Origin: Clostridia bacterium
Lineage (GTDB): Bacteria > Bacillota > Clostridia > Oscillospirales > Acutalibacteraceae
DNA: 64,000 nucleotides
NCBI GenBank assembly: GCA_017465505.1
Contig: JAFTWB010000024.1
Location: 174,733 to 238,732, forward strand
Direction of reading: 5' to 3'
Made by a program: the position numbers and the translations under genes. Positions within the stretch are counted from its first letter, which is position 1; each line of letters begins with the position of its first letter. Of this stretch, positions 1-7,732 are shown piece by piece. The notes beneath the pieces are model-generated. The model saw only the letters and a program-made list of their open reading frames with translations. It was not told the DNA's origin and searched no databases.

Positions 1-2
1 TG

Positions 3-755
3 TTCTCCGCTAAGCTTCTGTGGCTTTTCGACCTTCTTATGAAAGGCAATAACAAAGGCTACACAAGCTTCTCCGAAATTTTCGTTTACAACCACTTTGT
101 TGCAATACTTATTCCCTTGTTCCTCATCTTTGCAATTCTTTGCAGTCTTGCCAAGGATAAAGGTGTAGAAAAGTTTGCGTTTATCGGCTCTTTTGCTCTT
201 GTGGCTGTAGGTTTTGCAGGAATTGTGGCAATGTTCATTTACTACTCTGTTATTGACACAACCTCAACTCTGGGCTCTTTCACAAGATTCTTCCGCTTTG
301 ACGAAAGATGGGGTACTCACCGAGGCTTTATGTGGATTAAGTCCTTTGAGGCATTCAAGGGCTACAACTTCTTCGAGGTGCTCTTCGGCACAGGCCCCGA
401 CACCTTCTTCAATGTGTTCAAGCCTTATTTCAAGGAGCTTTCTCAGAAATTTGGTGACGGCTCTACAAATGCAGCTCATAACGTTTACATCAACTACCTT
501 ATGACCGTAGGCGTTTTGGGTATTATGAGCTACCTCTTATTTGTGGGCTCAGCTATCACAAATGTTATCAGAAACTCCTTTAAAAACCCATTGGCTCTTA
601 TGTGTGTGGGCGTAATTGTTGCTTACGCAACTCAGGACATTGTAAACATTGCAAACCCTGTAAACACACCTTGGTTTATTATGTTCATCGCCCTTGCAGA
701 ATCTACCAGACTCAAAGCAAACTCTACGGAAAGACTTCTGGAAGAAAAGTTTTAA
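3..755 (+). CDS. O-antigen ligase-like polysaccharide membrane protein, C-terminal part
   Basis: The frame is open to the left edge, so the true start is outside the window; the first in-frame Met is at 39. What is visible is a hydrophobic protein with several membrane segments and, between them, a long polar loop ending in the motif AHNVYINYLMTVGVLG followed by another membrane span. A large extracytoplasmic loop closed by a His/Asn-containing segment is typical of the Wzy_C/O-antigen ligase family, which joins or polymerises lipid-linked glycans on the outer face of the membrane. The tail after the last span is short and charged. No glycan biosynthesis neighbours are visible downstream. It could also be a distant EpsK/Wzy polymerase; the family call is solid, the substrate unknown. 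Confidence 0.72.
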   Translation, partial: FSAKLLWLFDLLMKGNNKGYTSFSEIFVYNHFVAILIPLFLIFAILCSLAKDKGVEKFAFIGSFALVAVGFAGIVAMFIYYSVIDTTSTLGSFTRFFRFDERWGTHRGFMWIKSFEAFKGYNFFEVLFGTGPDTFFNVFKPYFKELSQKFGDGSTNAAHNVYINYLMTVGVLGIMSYLLFVGSAITNVIRNSFKNPLALMCVGVIVAYATQDIVNIANPVNTPWFIMFIALAESTRLKANSTERLLEEKF

Positions 756-819
756 ATTTCCTTTAGAGAAGATAAACCCTCACTTGCAAGTTTTTTTATT
801 GAAAATTGCAGAGATTTTA

Positions 820-849
820 TTGACAGACAAGGCTTTTTGGATGTATAAT
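820..849 (+). promoter_or_regulatory. Consensus sigma-A promoter of the F420-ligase-like gene
   Basis: TTGACA (820-825) and TATAAT (844-849) match both consensus hexamers with an 18-base spacer. Predicted transcription start is near 856, giving an 80-base leader before the ATG at 936. Confidence 0.8.
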
Positions 850-935
850 AAATCGTCTTTTTTAAATACTTATTGAGTATCTAAAGAAATCAGACAGCGT
901 CCGCTTTAAACAGGACACGAAAGGAAGTAAAAGCT

Positions 936-2117
936 ATGCATTACACCGGAGTTGTTTCAAGAGGTATCATCACCCCTATTTTTCAGGAAGGTGACGATCT
1001 TGTATCAGCTATCGTAAAGAGCATCACAGATGCTGCTGAAAACGAAAAATTTGAGCTTCAGGACAGAAACATTGTAGGCGTTACAGAGGCAGTTGTTGCA
1101 AGAACACAGGGCAACTACGCTACTGTGGATCAGATTGCGGCTGATGTACGCAATAAATTCGGCGGTGAGGACCTCGGTATTGTGTTCCCTATCCTCTCCA
1201 GAAACCGTTTTGCAATTCTTCTTCGTGCAATCGCAAAGGGTTGCAAGAAGCTTTATGTTCAGCTTTCTTACCCCTCTGACGAGGTTGGTAACTCCTTTAT
1301 CACCTACGACGCTATCGACGAAAAGGGTGTTAACCCTTACAGCGACAGCTTCGACGAGGAAGGTTTCCGCAAGGTTTTCGGCTTTGAAACAAAGCACACC
1401 TTCACAGGTGTTGACTACATCGAGTATTACAAGAGTCTTGGCGACAACATTGAAATCGTTTTCTCCAATGACCCCAGATATATTCTCAACTACACAAAAA
1501 ATGTTCTCAACTGTGACATTCACACACGCTTCCGTACTCAGCGTCTTCTTTTAGCCGCAGGTGCAGAAAAGGTTTACCGAATGGACCAGATTCTCACTGA
1601 GAGCGTTGACGGCTCAGGCTTCAACCCCCAGTACGGTATCTTAGGCTCCAACAAAGCAACAGAAGAAAAGGTTAAGCTCTTCCCCAGAGATTGCGATAAG
1701 TTCGTAACCAAGCTTCAGCAGGCTCTCCTGGAAGCAACAGGCAAGCATATGGAAGTTATGGTATACGGCGACGGCGGCTTTAAAGATCCCGTAGGCGGCA
1801 TTTGGGAGCTTGCAGACCCTGTTGTTTCTCCCGGCTACACAAGTGGTCTTGAGGGTACACCTAACGAGATTAAGATGAAGTACTTTGCCGACAACGACCT
1901 TGCAGGTCTTAAGGGTGAGGAGCTTGCAGCAGCTATGAAAGAGCTTATCAAGAAAAAGGAAAGCAACCTTGTTGGCGATATGACTTCTCAGGGCACAACA
2001 CCCAGACGTCTTACCGACCTTCTGGGCAGCCTTTGCGACCTTACCAGCGGCTCAGGCGACAGAGGTACTCCCTGTATTCTCATTCAGGGCTACTTCGACA
2101 ACTACGCAACAGAATAA
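936..2117 (+). CDS. Coenzyme F420-0:L-glutamate ligase family protein
   Basis: 393 residues, ATG preceded by AAGGAAG. The N-terminus (VVSRGIITPIFQEGDDL, then VGVTEAVVARTQGNY) fits the CofE/FbiB ligase fold, which adds L-glutamate to a phospholactyl-deazaflavin using GTP. The C-terminal part contains GDGGFKDPVGGIWELADP, a segment also typical of the bacterial branch of this family. Clostridia of this type are not known to make F420 and no other F420 gene is in the window, so the substrate is probably another carboxylate-containing acceptor; I infer an amide ligase of unknown substrate. It is a single-gene unit with its own strong promoter and terminator. Confidence 0.75.
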   Translation: MHYTGVVSRGIITPIFQEGDDLVSAIVKSITDAAENEKFELQDRNIVGVTEAVVARTQGNYATVDQIAADVRNKFGGEDLGIVFPILSRNRFAILLRAIAKGCKKLYVQLSYPSDEVGNSFITYDAIDEKGVNPYSDSFDEEGFRKVFGFETKHTFTGVDYIEYYKSLGDNIEIVFSNDPRYILNYTKNVLNCDIHTRFRTQRLLLAAGAEKVYRMDQILTESVDGSGFNPQYGILGSNKATEEKVKLFPRDCDKFVTKLQQALLEATGKHMEVMVYGDGGFKDPVGGIWELADPVVSPGYTSGLEGTPNEIKMKYFADNDLAGLKGEELAAAMKELIKKKESNLVGDMTSQGTTPRRLTDLLGSLCDLTSGSGDRGTPCILIQGYFDNYATE

Positions 2118-2123
2118 AATTTT

Positions 2124-2157
2124 ACGGACTGTGCACAACACAGTCCGTATTTTTTTC
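2124..2157 (+). terminator. Intrinsic terminator
   Basis: A perfect 10-bp stem ACGGACTGTG/CACAGTCCGT (2124-2133 and 2139-2148) followed by a T-run to 2157. Confidence 0.9.
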
Positions 2158-2186
2158 TTGATTATTCAGGGTTAAAGTAGTATACT
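2158..2186 (+). promoter_or_regulatory. Promoter of the small lipoprotein gene
   Basis: TTGATT (2158-2163), 17-base spacer, TATACT (2181-2186). It begins directly after the preceding terminator T-run. Confidence 0.7.
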
Positions 2187-2215
2187 TAGTTTATTAAATT
2201 AAAGGGGTAGATTTT

Positions 2216-2554
2216 ATGAAAAAGTCAGCAGCCTTTGTTGCTGTGATTCTTGTGCTGTGCTGTATGCTTTCAGCCTGCGGCAAAGCTTCTGAAAATCTTG
2301 AGGGAAGCTGGACTCACACAGAGGACGGTGTTTCAATCACTTTGGTGTTCAATGCTGACGGAACAGGAAAAATCGAGGCTCTCGGCGGTCTTATGTCTGT
2401 TCAGTATACTTACAAGCTTGATGGCGACACCATTGTTTTTCACGAGCTTAACCAAGAAATTCTGGGCTCAAATCCCTACACTATGAAAATAAAAGGCGAT
2501 GAACTTTCTCTTACCGCAGGCGGCGAGGTAATGGTATTCACCAAGGATAAATAA
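2216..2554 (+). CDS. Small secreted lipoprotein, DUF5640/lipocalin-like
   Basis: 112 residues. The N-terminus is a type II signal peptide with lipobox LSAC (Cys about residue 21), so the mature protein is lipid-anchored outside the membrane. The remaining 90 residues alternate short beta strands (GSWTHTEDGVSITLVFNADGTG, YTYKLDGDTIVFHE) in the pattern of small extracellular proteins annotated as DUF5640 or lipocalin-like. No catalytic motif is visible. It is transcribed alone, with AAAGGGG as ribosome binding site. Function unknown. Confidence 0.7.
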   Translation: MKKSAAFVAVILVLCCMLSACGKASENLEGSWTHTEDGVSITLVFNADGTGKIEALGGLMSVQYTYKLDGDTIVFHELNQEILGSNPYTMKIKGDELSLTAGGEVMVFTKDK

Positions 2555-2561
2555 CAAACAC

Positions 2562-2593
2562 AAAACGGAGTCACAAAAGTGACTCCGTTTTTT
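2562..2593. terminator. Bidirectional terminator between lipoprotein and tetR
   Basis: Stem AACGGAGTCAC/GTGACTCCGTT with an AAAA loop, flanked by A-run and T-run, so it can serve both convergent genes. Confidence 0.88.
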
Positions 2594-3162
2594 TATCTGA
2601 GCATATCATTTATAAGCTTCATCTGTGCCTGAACATCCTTCTCGGTAACGGGAATAATCACCGAGTGCTTGCACATACCCTCAATAATAAAGCAAATCTG
2701 CTTTGCCGCTGCCTTGGGGTCTTTGCAATGATAAACCTCTGTCTTGTTGCCCATTTTAATAAGCTCTTCAAGGATTTTCAGACAATCCTCGGCACGTTTA
2801 ACTGCAATCTCACGACCATTTTTGCCGTTGGTTGCAAACTCGGTAATGGCGTTGTCTATGCCAAAACTGTTTTCTAAAATATTATTGAGCCTGTGCTCAA
2901 GGTAAACCTCGAGGATTTTATCAGGGGCAATCTCCCCCTCACGAGCTTTCTTAAGGGAAGCAAAAGCACTTTGCTGCTCCCTTTCAATAATCGCTGTAAA
3001 AATCATTGCTGTAGAGGAATAATGCCTGTAAAGTCCACCTCTGGAAATAAACGACTCTGCACATATATCTTTCATAGTAACGGCAGTGAAGCCTCGCTCT
3101 GCAAAAAGTCTCTCAGCAGCGTCAAGTATTCTTTTATCGGTAGCCATACCCTTTGCGCCCAA
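2593..3162 (-). CDS. TetR/AcrR family transcriptional regulator
   Basis: 189 residues. The N-terminal helix-turn-helix is clear (ILDAAERLFAERGFTAVTMKDICAES followed by SRGGLYRHYSS), then an all-helical ligand domain with a Cys-containing C-terminus. The start is a TTG at 3162: GAGAGGGTG sits 6 bases upstream of it, while the internal ATG at 3147 has no properly spaced ribosome binding site. No efflux pump or other obvious target adjoins the gene, so it may regulate itself or a distant gene. Ligand unknown. Confidence 0.85.
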   Translation of the reverse strand: MGAKGMATDKRILDAAERLFAERGFTAVTMKDICAESFISRGGLYRHYSSTAMIFTAIIEREQQSAFASLKKAREGEIAPDKILEVYLEHRLNNILENSFGIDNAITEFATNGKNGREIAVKRAEDCLKILEELIKMGNKTEVYHCKDPKAAAKQICFIIEGMCKHSVIIPVTEKDVQAQMKLINDMLR

Positions 3163-3411
3163 TTTTTACACCCTCTCAGATATAGTTTTGACACACAAAG
3201 TATAGCATATCATTTTTATAAAAACTATAAAATAAGCAAAAATGACGTTTTTTTAGTAAAAAAAGCAATTTTTGCTTAATTTTTTATAAATTTAACTCTT
3301 GACATTAAAAAAGCCCTCTCTGAAACGAAAGCGGGGTTGCTAAGGACAGTTATCTTTAATAAACGCGAAATTTGGCACACAAATTTCCTGCTTGTAACAG
3401 TATAAGACAAA

Positions 3412-3452
3412 ACTACCCGAAGAAGAGAAAACAACACTCTTTTTCGGGTAGT
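3412..3452. terminator. Hairpin, terminator-like
   Basis: Stem ACTACCCGAAGAAGAG/CTCTTTTTCGGGTAGT with few mismatches, followed on the plus strand by AATTTTTA. No plus-strand gene ends here, so it may belong to the intergenic element. Confidence 0.4.
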
Positions 3453-3463
3453 AATTTTTATAT

Positions 3464-3628
3464 AGTGATATTCTGTGCTTTTCGCACAGAGTGATATTTC
3501 CCTTTCGGGAAGTGATATTGAAACCTTACGGTTTCAGTGATATTTTATTCGCCAAAAACTGCCGAAGGCAATATCACTTGAACTTTAGTTCAAATATCAC
3601 TGCGTAGCAATATCACTCGCTGCAAGGC
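3464..3628. repeat. Array of small hairpins separated by AGTGATATT
   Basis: Four copies of (A)GTGATATT in one orientation (3464, 3490, 3511, 3536 region) and then three of AATATCACT in the other (about 3570, 3593, 3609). The spacers are themselves short palindromes, for example CTGTGCTTTTCGCACAG, CCCTTTCGGGA and GAAACCTTACGGTTTC. The whole array is roughly a large inverted repeat. A related array occurs at 6765-6844. Confidence 0.75.
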
Positions 3629-3638
3629 AAATAAAACT

Positions 3639-3667
3639 GCCCAAGTGTCCTTAAGAACACTTGGGCA
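3639..3667 (-). terminator. degV terminator
   Basis: Stem GCCCAAGTGTCC/GAACACTTGGGC around TTAA. On the minus strand the stem is followed by AGTTTTATTT. It sits 21 bases past the degV stop. Confidence 0.75.
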
Positions 3668-3687
3668 ATGAGAGGGCAGTTTTAATC

Positions 3688-4548
3688 TTATTCTGTCATA
3701 AAGAGAACGCCTAAAGTAGCGGGGCCGCAATGGCTGGAAATTGTACAGCTTGCAGAGGTAACGAAAATCTCCTTGAAAATGCCCTTGCTCTTGAGGTGTT
3801 CAAGAGCAATTTTCACGATATCGTCCTTATCTGAGGAATATGTAATAAAAGCTCTGTCGGTTTTGATGTTGTCGTACTGAGCCAAAGTGTCGTCGATATA
3901 ATCTGTAATTACCTTTGTAAGCTTACCGCGATACTTCTTTGTAACGCCCATAGCACCATTTTTTGAGTTATCAACGCCAATGCAGGGTTTGAGTCCGAGA
4001 AGATTTGCACCGAAAGCCGCAACAGCAGAACATCTGCCGCCTGCCTTCATAAACTCAAGAGTATCAAGAATAAAGCTGGCGTGGTTCTTCTGGTTAAGGG
4101 CTCTTACTTCCTCAGCAATCTGCTTTGCAGGCATACCCTGCTGAGCTCTGATTGCCGCCTCAATTGTAAGAAGACCTGCGCCTGTGCTCAGTGAGCAGGA
4201 ATCAATGGTGTGAAGCTTTCCCTCAAGCTCTTCAGCAGCAAGAACGGAGCTTCTGTAGCTTACAGAAAGAGCTGAGCCAAGGCTTACATAAACGATTTCG
4301 TAACCGTCATCAATATAGGGCTTGAATGTATCAATAAGCTCCTCGCTGTTAATAGCAGCAGTCTTGGGGAGCTCTTTGGTTTCGTAGTAGTGATTGAAAA
4401 GCTCTGTAGTGGTTATGTTTACGTTATCCTCATAGGTTTTACCCCCTAAGTTTATATGCATAGGGATTGTCTTGATACCATATCTTTCGTAAAGCTCAGG
4501 GGTAAGGTCAATTGTGCTGTCAGAGAAAACTAAAACCTTGTTACTCAT
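3688..4548 (-). CDS. DegV family fatty-acid-binding protein
   Basis: 286 residues, full length for the family. Opens with VLVFSDSTIDLTPELYERYGI and has the DegV signatures ISL/VSLGSALSVSYRSS (about residues 90-104) and IDSCSLSTGAGLL. DegV/FakB proteins bind a fatty acid and present it to fatty-acid kinase FakA for phosphorylation and phospholipid synthesis; FakA is not in this window. The ATG is preceded by AAAGGAAG. Monocistronic, with its own terminator, divergent from the GH31 gene. Confidence 0.9.
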   Translation of the reverse strand: MSNKVLVFSDSTIDLTPELYERYGIKTIPMHINLGGKTYEDNVNITTTELFNHYYETKELPKTAAINSEELIDTFKPYIDDGYEIVYVSLGSALSVSYRSSVLAAEELEGKLHTIDSCSLSTGAGLLTIEAAIRAQQGMPAKQIAEEVRALNQKNHASFILDTLEFMKAGGRCSAVAAFGANLLGLKPCIGVDNSKNGAMGVTKKYRGKLTKVITDYIDDTLAQYDNIKTDRAFITYSSDKDDIVKIALEHLKSKGIFKEIFVTSASCTISSHCGPATLGVLFMTE

Positions 4549-4581
4549 AAAAAGCTTCCTTTCTCAAAAAGAAAATTTCTG

Positions 4582-4610
4582 TTGTGAAGTCGGGATAAAT
4601 ATGCTACAAT
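4582..4610 (+). promoter_or_regulatory. Promoter of the GH31 gene
   Basis: TTGTGA (4582-4587), 17-base spacer, TACAAT (4605-4610) preceded by an extended TGC. Predicted start near 4617, leaving about 70 untranslated A/T-rich bases before the ATG at 4687. Confidence 0.7.
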
Positions 4611-4686
4611 TAAATTGCAGTATATAATTATAACTATTTTATTATATACTATATTTAAAAATATTTCAATAAGGCGTGAGAACATT

Positions 4687-6675
4687 ATGACAAAAAAATA
4701 CACCTACGGCAGTCCTTTTTTTACAGGTGCTGTTGTTAAGGATTTAGCGATTGAAGCTACCCCTATCCCCTACTTTAAGGTTTGCCTTGAGGATGGCATT
4801 TCCTTTGAATATAAAATGAATGACAGGGACATTGTTTACGGCTTAGGTGAGGCTTCACGAGGCATTAACAAGCGTGGATACGTTTACGACTCTTATTGCA
4901 GTGACGATTTCTGCCATCTTGAAACCACTCGCTCTCTTTACGGTGCTCACAACTTCATCCTCATTGAAGGCGAGCAGACTTTCGGTGCTTTCTTTGATTA
5001 TCCCACAAAGATCACCTTTGACATCGGCTTTACAAAGGCAGACACACTAAAGATTTTCTGCAACAAAGCAGACATCGACGTTTATATTATTGAGGGTGAC
5101 TCTCCTCTTGAAATTGTAAAATCCTTCAGACAGCTTATCGGCAAGAGCTACATTCCTCCACGTTGGGCTATGGGCTATATGCAGAGCCGTTGGAGCTACT
5201 ATACCTCAGACGCTGTAAGAGAGGTCGCAAAGAATTACCGCAAAGAAAACATTCCTCTGGACGCAATCTTCCTTGATATCGACTATATGGAGGACTACAA
5301 AGACTTCACCATAAATAGCGAGCGTTTCGGTGACCTGCCTCAGCTTATTGAGGAAATGAAAGAGGAAGGTATCCGCCTTGTACCTATCATTGACGCAGGC
5401 GTTAAGATTGAAGACGGCTATGATATATACGAAGAGGGTTTAGAAAAAGGCTATTACTGCGTTGACAAAGACGGCAAGCCTTTCAAAGCAGGCGTATGGC
5501 CCGGACTTACCCACTTCCCCGATTTTCTTAACGAGGAAGCAGGACTTTGGTTTGGACTTAAATACAAGGCTCTCACCGACCTTGGCATTGAAGGCTTCTG
5601 GAACGATATGAACGAGCCTGCTATTTTCTATTCCGAAAACGGAATCAACCGCTTCTACGAAAAGCTTTCCGAAATTACAAACGGGGATAAGTCCGTTGAC
5701 AACTACAACAAAATCAAGGACATTGTAAATTCATTACAAAACTCTCAGGAGGACTACAACTCCATTTATCACAACGTTAACGGCAAGCTTATAAAGCACA
5801 ACGACATCCACAATATGTACGGCTACAAAATGACAGAGTGTACCGCAAAGGCTCTTAAAAAACTCCGCCCCGATGAAAGAACTCTTCTCTTCTCCCGTGC
5901 CTCTTACGTTGGTATGCACCGCTGTGCAGGTATCTGGACAGGCGACAACTTCTCCTGGTGGAGCCACATTCTCCTTGAGCTCAAGCAGCTTCCTGCTCTT
6001 AATATGTGTGGTTTCCTTTATGTGGGTGCTGATTTAGGCGGATTTGGCAACAACGCCAGCCGTGACCTTGTTTTAAGATGGCTGGGACTTGGAATTTTCA
6101 CTCCTCTTATGCGTAACCACGCCGCTCTCTGTACAAGAGATCAGGAGTGCTATCAGTTTGAAAATCCCGAAGATTTCAAGAATATAATTGACCTCAGATA
6201 CCGCCTTATCCCCTATCTTTACAGTGAGTTCTTAAAGTGTGCCGTGGAGGACAAGATGTTCTTCAAACCCCTTGGCTTTGAGTATAAGGACGACGAAATG
6301 GCAAGAAACTGTGAAGACCAGCTCTTTGTTGGTGAGGAGCTTATGATTGCCCCTGTTTACACTCAGAACGCCATTGGCAGATACGTTTATCTCCCCGAGG
6401 ATATGATGTCTGTCCGCCTTAAAGCAGGCGGAGAGCTTGAATTTGCAGAAATGGCAAAGGGTCATCACTTTGTTGAGATTCCTCTCAATGAAGTTGTATT
6501 CTTCATAAGAAGCGGCAAGTGTATTCCTCTTTGCGAGCCTGCTCTTTCCACAGACAGCCTTGATATGGACAACCTCACCTTAATCGGCTTTGATGGTGCA
6601 AGCTATGAGCTTTACACCGATGACGGTATGAGCACCGATTTAAGCAAAATTCAGAAAAAGACACTTGAAAAATAA
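4687..6675 (+). CDS. Glycoside hydrolase family 31 alpha-glucosidase
   Basis: 662 residues from the ATG at 4687; the longer open frame from 4615 would translate the untranslated leader downstream of the promoter, so I reject it. No signal peptide, so the enzyme is cytoplasmic. The barrel carries the GH31 nucleophile motif WNDMNEP (Asp about 307) and the downstream WTGDNFSWW with the presumed acid/base Asp (about 420); SRASYVGMHR precedes it as in the family. GH31 enzymes release glucose or xylose from the non-reducing ends of alpha-glucosides. The neighbourhood of starch-binding surface proteins 2 kb downstream suggests a maltooligosaccharide or isomaltose substrate, but this is inference. 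Confidence 0.93.
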   Translation: MTKKYTYGSPFFTGAVVKDLAIEATPIPYFKVCLEDGISFEYKMNDRDIVYGLGEASRGINKRGYVYDSYCSDDFCHLETTRSLYGAHNFILIEGEQTFGAFFDYPTKITFDIGFTKADTLKIFCNKADIDVYIIEGDSPLEIVKSFRQLIGKSYIPPRWAMGYMQSRWSYYTSDAVREVAKNYRKENIPLDAIFLDIDYMEDYKDFTINSERFGDLPQLIEEMKEEGIRLVPIIDAGVKIEDGYDIYEEGLEKGYYCVDKDGKPFKAGVWPGLTHFPDFLNEEAGLWFGLKYKALTDLGIEGFWNDMNEPAIFYSENGINRFYEKLSEITNGDKSVDNYNKIKDIVNSLQNSQEDYNSIYHNVNGKLIKHNDIHNMYGYKMTECTAKALKKLRPDERTLLFSRASYVGMHRCAGIWTGDNFSWWSHILLELKQLPALNMCGFLYVGADLGGFGNNASRDLVLRWLGLGIFTPLMRNHAALCTRDQECYQFENPEDFKNIIDLRYRLIPYLYSEFLKCAVEDKMFFKPLGFEYKDDEMARNCEDQLFVGEELMIAPVYTQNAIGRYVYLPEDMMSVRLKAGGELEFAEMAKGHHFVEIPLNEVVFFIRSGKCIPLCEPALSTDSLDMDNLTLIGFDGASYELYTDDGMSTDLSKIQKKTLEK

Positions 6676-6682
6676 ATAAAAA

Positions 6683-6716
6683 GCTTTAGAGGTGAGATAC
6701 ACTTCACCTCTAAAGC
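6683..6716. terminator. Hairpin after the GH31 gene
   Basis: 13-bp stem GCTTTAGAGGTGA/TCACCTCTAAAGC. The flanks are A-rich on the plus strand and T-rich on the minus strand, so it would terminate better in the minus direction; it could still protect the GH31 transcript end. Confidence 0.6.
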
Positions 6717-6736
6717 AAAAATAAAAGCCCGCCGTT

Positions 6737-6764
6737 GAGGCACCCTCCGTAAGGAAGGTGCCTC
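6737..6764. repeat. Intergenic hairpin
   Basis: Stem GAGGCACCCTCC/GGAAGGTGCCTC-type inverted repeat around GTAA. It directly abuts the hairpin array that follows and has no T-run. Confidence 0.55.
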
Positions 6765-6844
6765 AGTTATATTCGCCTTACGGCGAGTGATATTACTTCG
6801 CAGTGATATTATGCTTCGCACAGTGCTATTGTCTTTCGGACAGT
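6765..6844. repeat. Second hairpin array with AGTGATATT linkers
   Basis: AGTTATATT (6765), AGTGATATT (6786), AGTGATATT (6802) and AGTGCTATT (6822) alternate with mini-palindromes such as CGCCTTACGGCG, ACTTCGC and GTCTTTCGGAC. Same design as the array at 3464-3628. The rest of this gap (6845-6975) shows more A/T-rich sequence with partial copies such as CATATCACTTTGC and no gene. Confidence 0.7.
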
Positions 6845-6976
6845 TTTGGCACGAATATAACATCACGAAGACCGACAGGTTTTCATATCACTTTGCAATA
6901 ATGCAAAATATAACTGTGAGACCTGTCTCACGACATCACTACTTATTTGAAGGAAATGTCGTTTTCGATATAAAAA

Positions 6977-7013
6977 AACGGAGACTACTTCTTTACGAAG
7001 TGTCTCCGTTAAG
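6977..7013 (-). terminator. Terminator of the pduL-like gene
   Basis: Stem AACGGAGAC..ACTTC/GAAGTGTCTCCGTT around TTTAC, followed by a T-run on the minus strand. It lies about 55 bases beyond the stop. Confidence 0.7.
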
Positions 7014-7065
7014 CGAGGCTTCAATTATTTGAAACTTTTCAAAAGGCGGAATGTGCCTGCTGTTA

Positions 7066-7635
7066 TCAGCAGATAATCTCGCCGTCTACTGTGCCTGTTA
7101 AGCCGGCAGCGTTGGACTCATCAGTGTCGATGTGCATTGCAGGGAAGAACTTGTCGCTTACGCGGCAAACAACGTCGCCGAATGTGAGCTCTCTGCCTGT
7201 ACCCATACCAACCTTAACGGAAACAATCTGCTTGTCCTCTACGCCGAACTCAGCAGCAGCTTCGGGAGTAAGATGGATATGACGCTTTGCAGCGATAACG
7301 CCCTCAGTGATTTCAACCTCACCCATAGGGCCAACCAGCTTGCAGCCGGGTGTGCCTGCAACATCGCCGGACTCACGAACAGGAGCAGCAATGCCAAGCT
7401 TTCTGGCGTCGGTGAGAGCAACCTCAACCTGATCAGCAGGTCTTACAGGGCCGAGAATAGACATTGTAAGGTCACCTTTGGGGCCAACAACCTTAACCTT
7501 CTCTGCACAAGCAAACTGACCGGGCTGAGAAAGGTCCTTTTTGTTGGTAAGCACTGCGTCCTTACCGAAAAGTGTTTCAAGAGTAGACTGACATACGTGA
7601 ATATGTCTTGCAGAAGTTTCTACCATAATTTTCAT
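7066..7635 (-). CDS. pduL: PduL-type phosphate propanoyl/acetyltransferase
   Basis: 189 residues. Two His-rich segments, SARHIHV near the N-terminus and AAKRHIHLTP near residue 118, are the zinc ligands of the PduL fold, followed by VKVGMGTGRELTFGDV and a terminal MHIDTDESNAAG segment. PduL converts acyl-CoA plus phosphate to acyl phosphate and CoA. There is no encapsulation peptide extension and no microcompartment gene nearby, so I infer a free cytosolic phosphotransacylase that could replace Pta in acetate formation. Own promoter and terminator not fully resolved; the gene is monocistronic. Confidence 0.88.
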   Translation of the reverse strand: MKIMVETSARHIHVCQSTLETLFGKDAVLTNKKDLSQPGQFACAEKVKVVGPKGDLTMSILGPVRPADQVEVALTDARKLGIAAPVRESGDVAGTPGCKLVGPMGEVEITEGVIAAKRHIHLTPEAAAEFGVEDKQIVSVKVGMGTGRELTFGDVVCRVSDKFFPAMHIDTDESNAAGLTGTVDGEIIC

Positions 7636-7732
7636 TTTGAAATTACCACCATTTCATTAAATATTTAACAATGTTATTTTACACCCAACTGCGACAAATT
7701 TCAACTCTTTTATCCATTTTAGGAGGGATTAT

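Larger units (their letters stand above)
3304..3686. repeat. Intergenic element with imperfect inverted ends
   Basis: A 17-base segment at 3304-3320 (ATTAAAAAAGCCCTCTC) matches the reverse complement of 3670-3686 at 15 of 17 positions. Between them are a hairpin at 3412-3452 (ACTACCCGA ... TCGGGTAGT), an array of short hairpins and the degV terminator. No protein is encoded. It may be a small non-autonomous mobile element, but I see no target-site duplication and the right end coincides with the end of degV. Confidence 0.35.

Noticed and set aside
7132-7668. 178-codon plus-strand frame opposite the pduL-like gene
   Set aside because: Complement of a gene with intact PduL zinc motifs; composition is that of a shadow frame.
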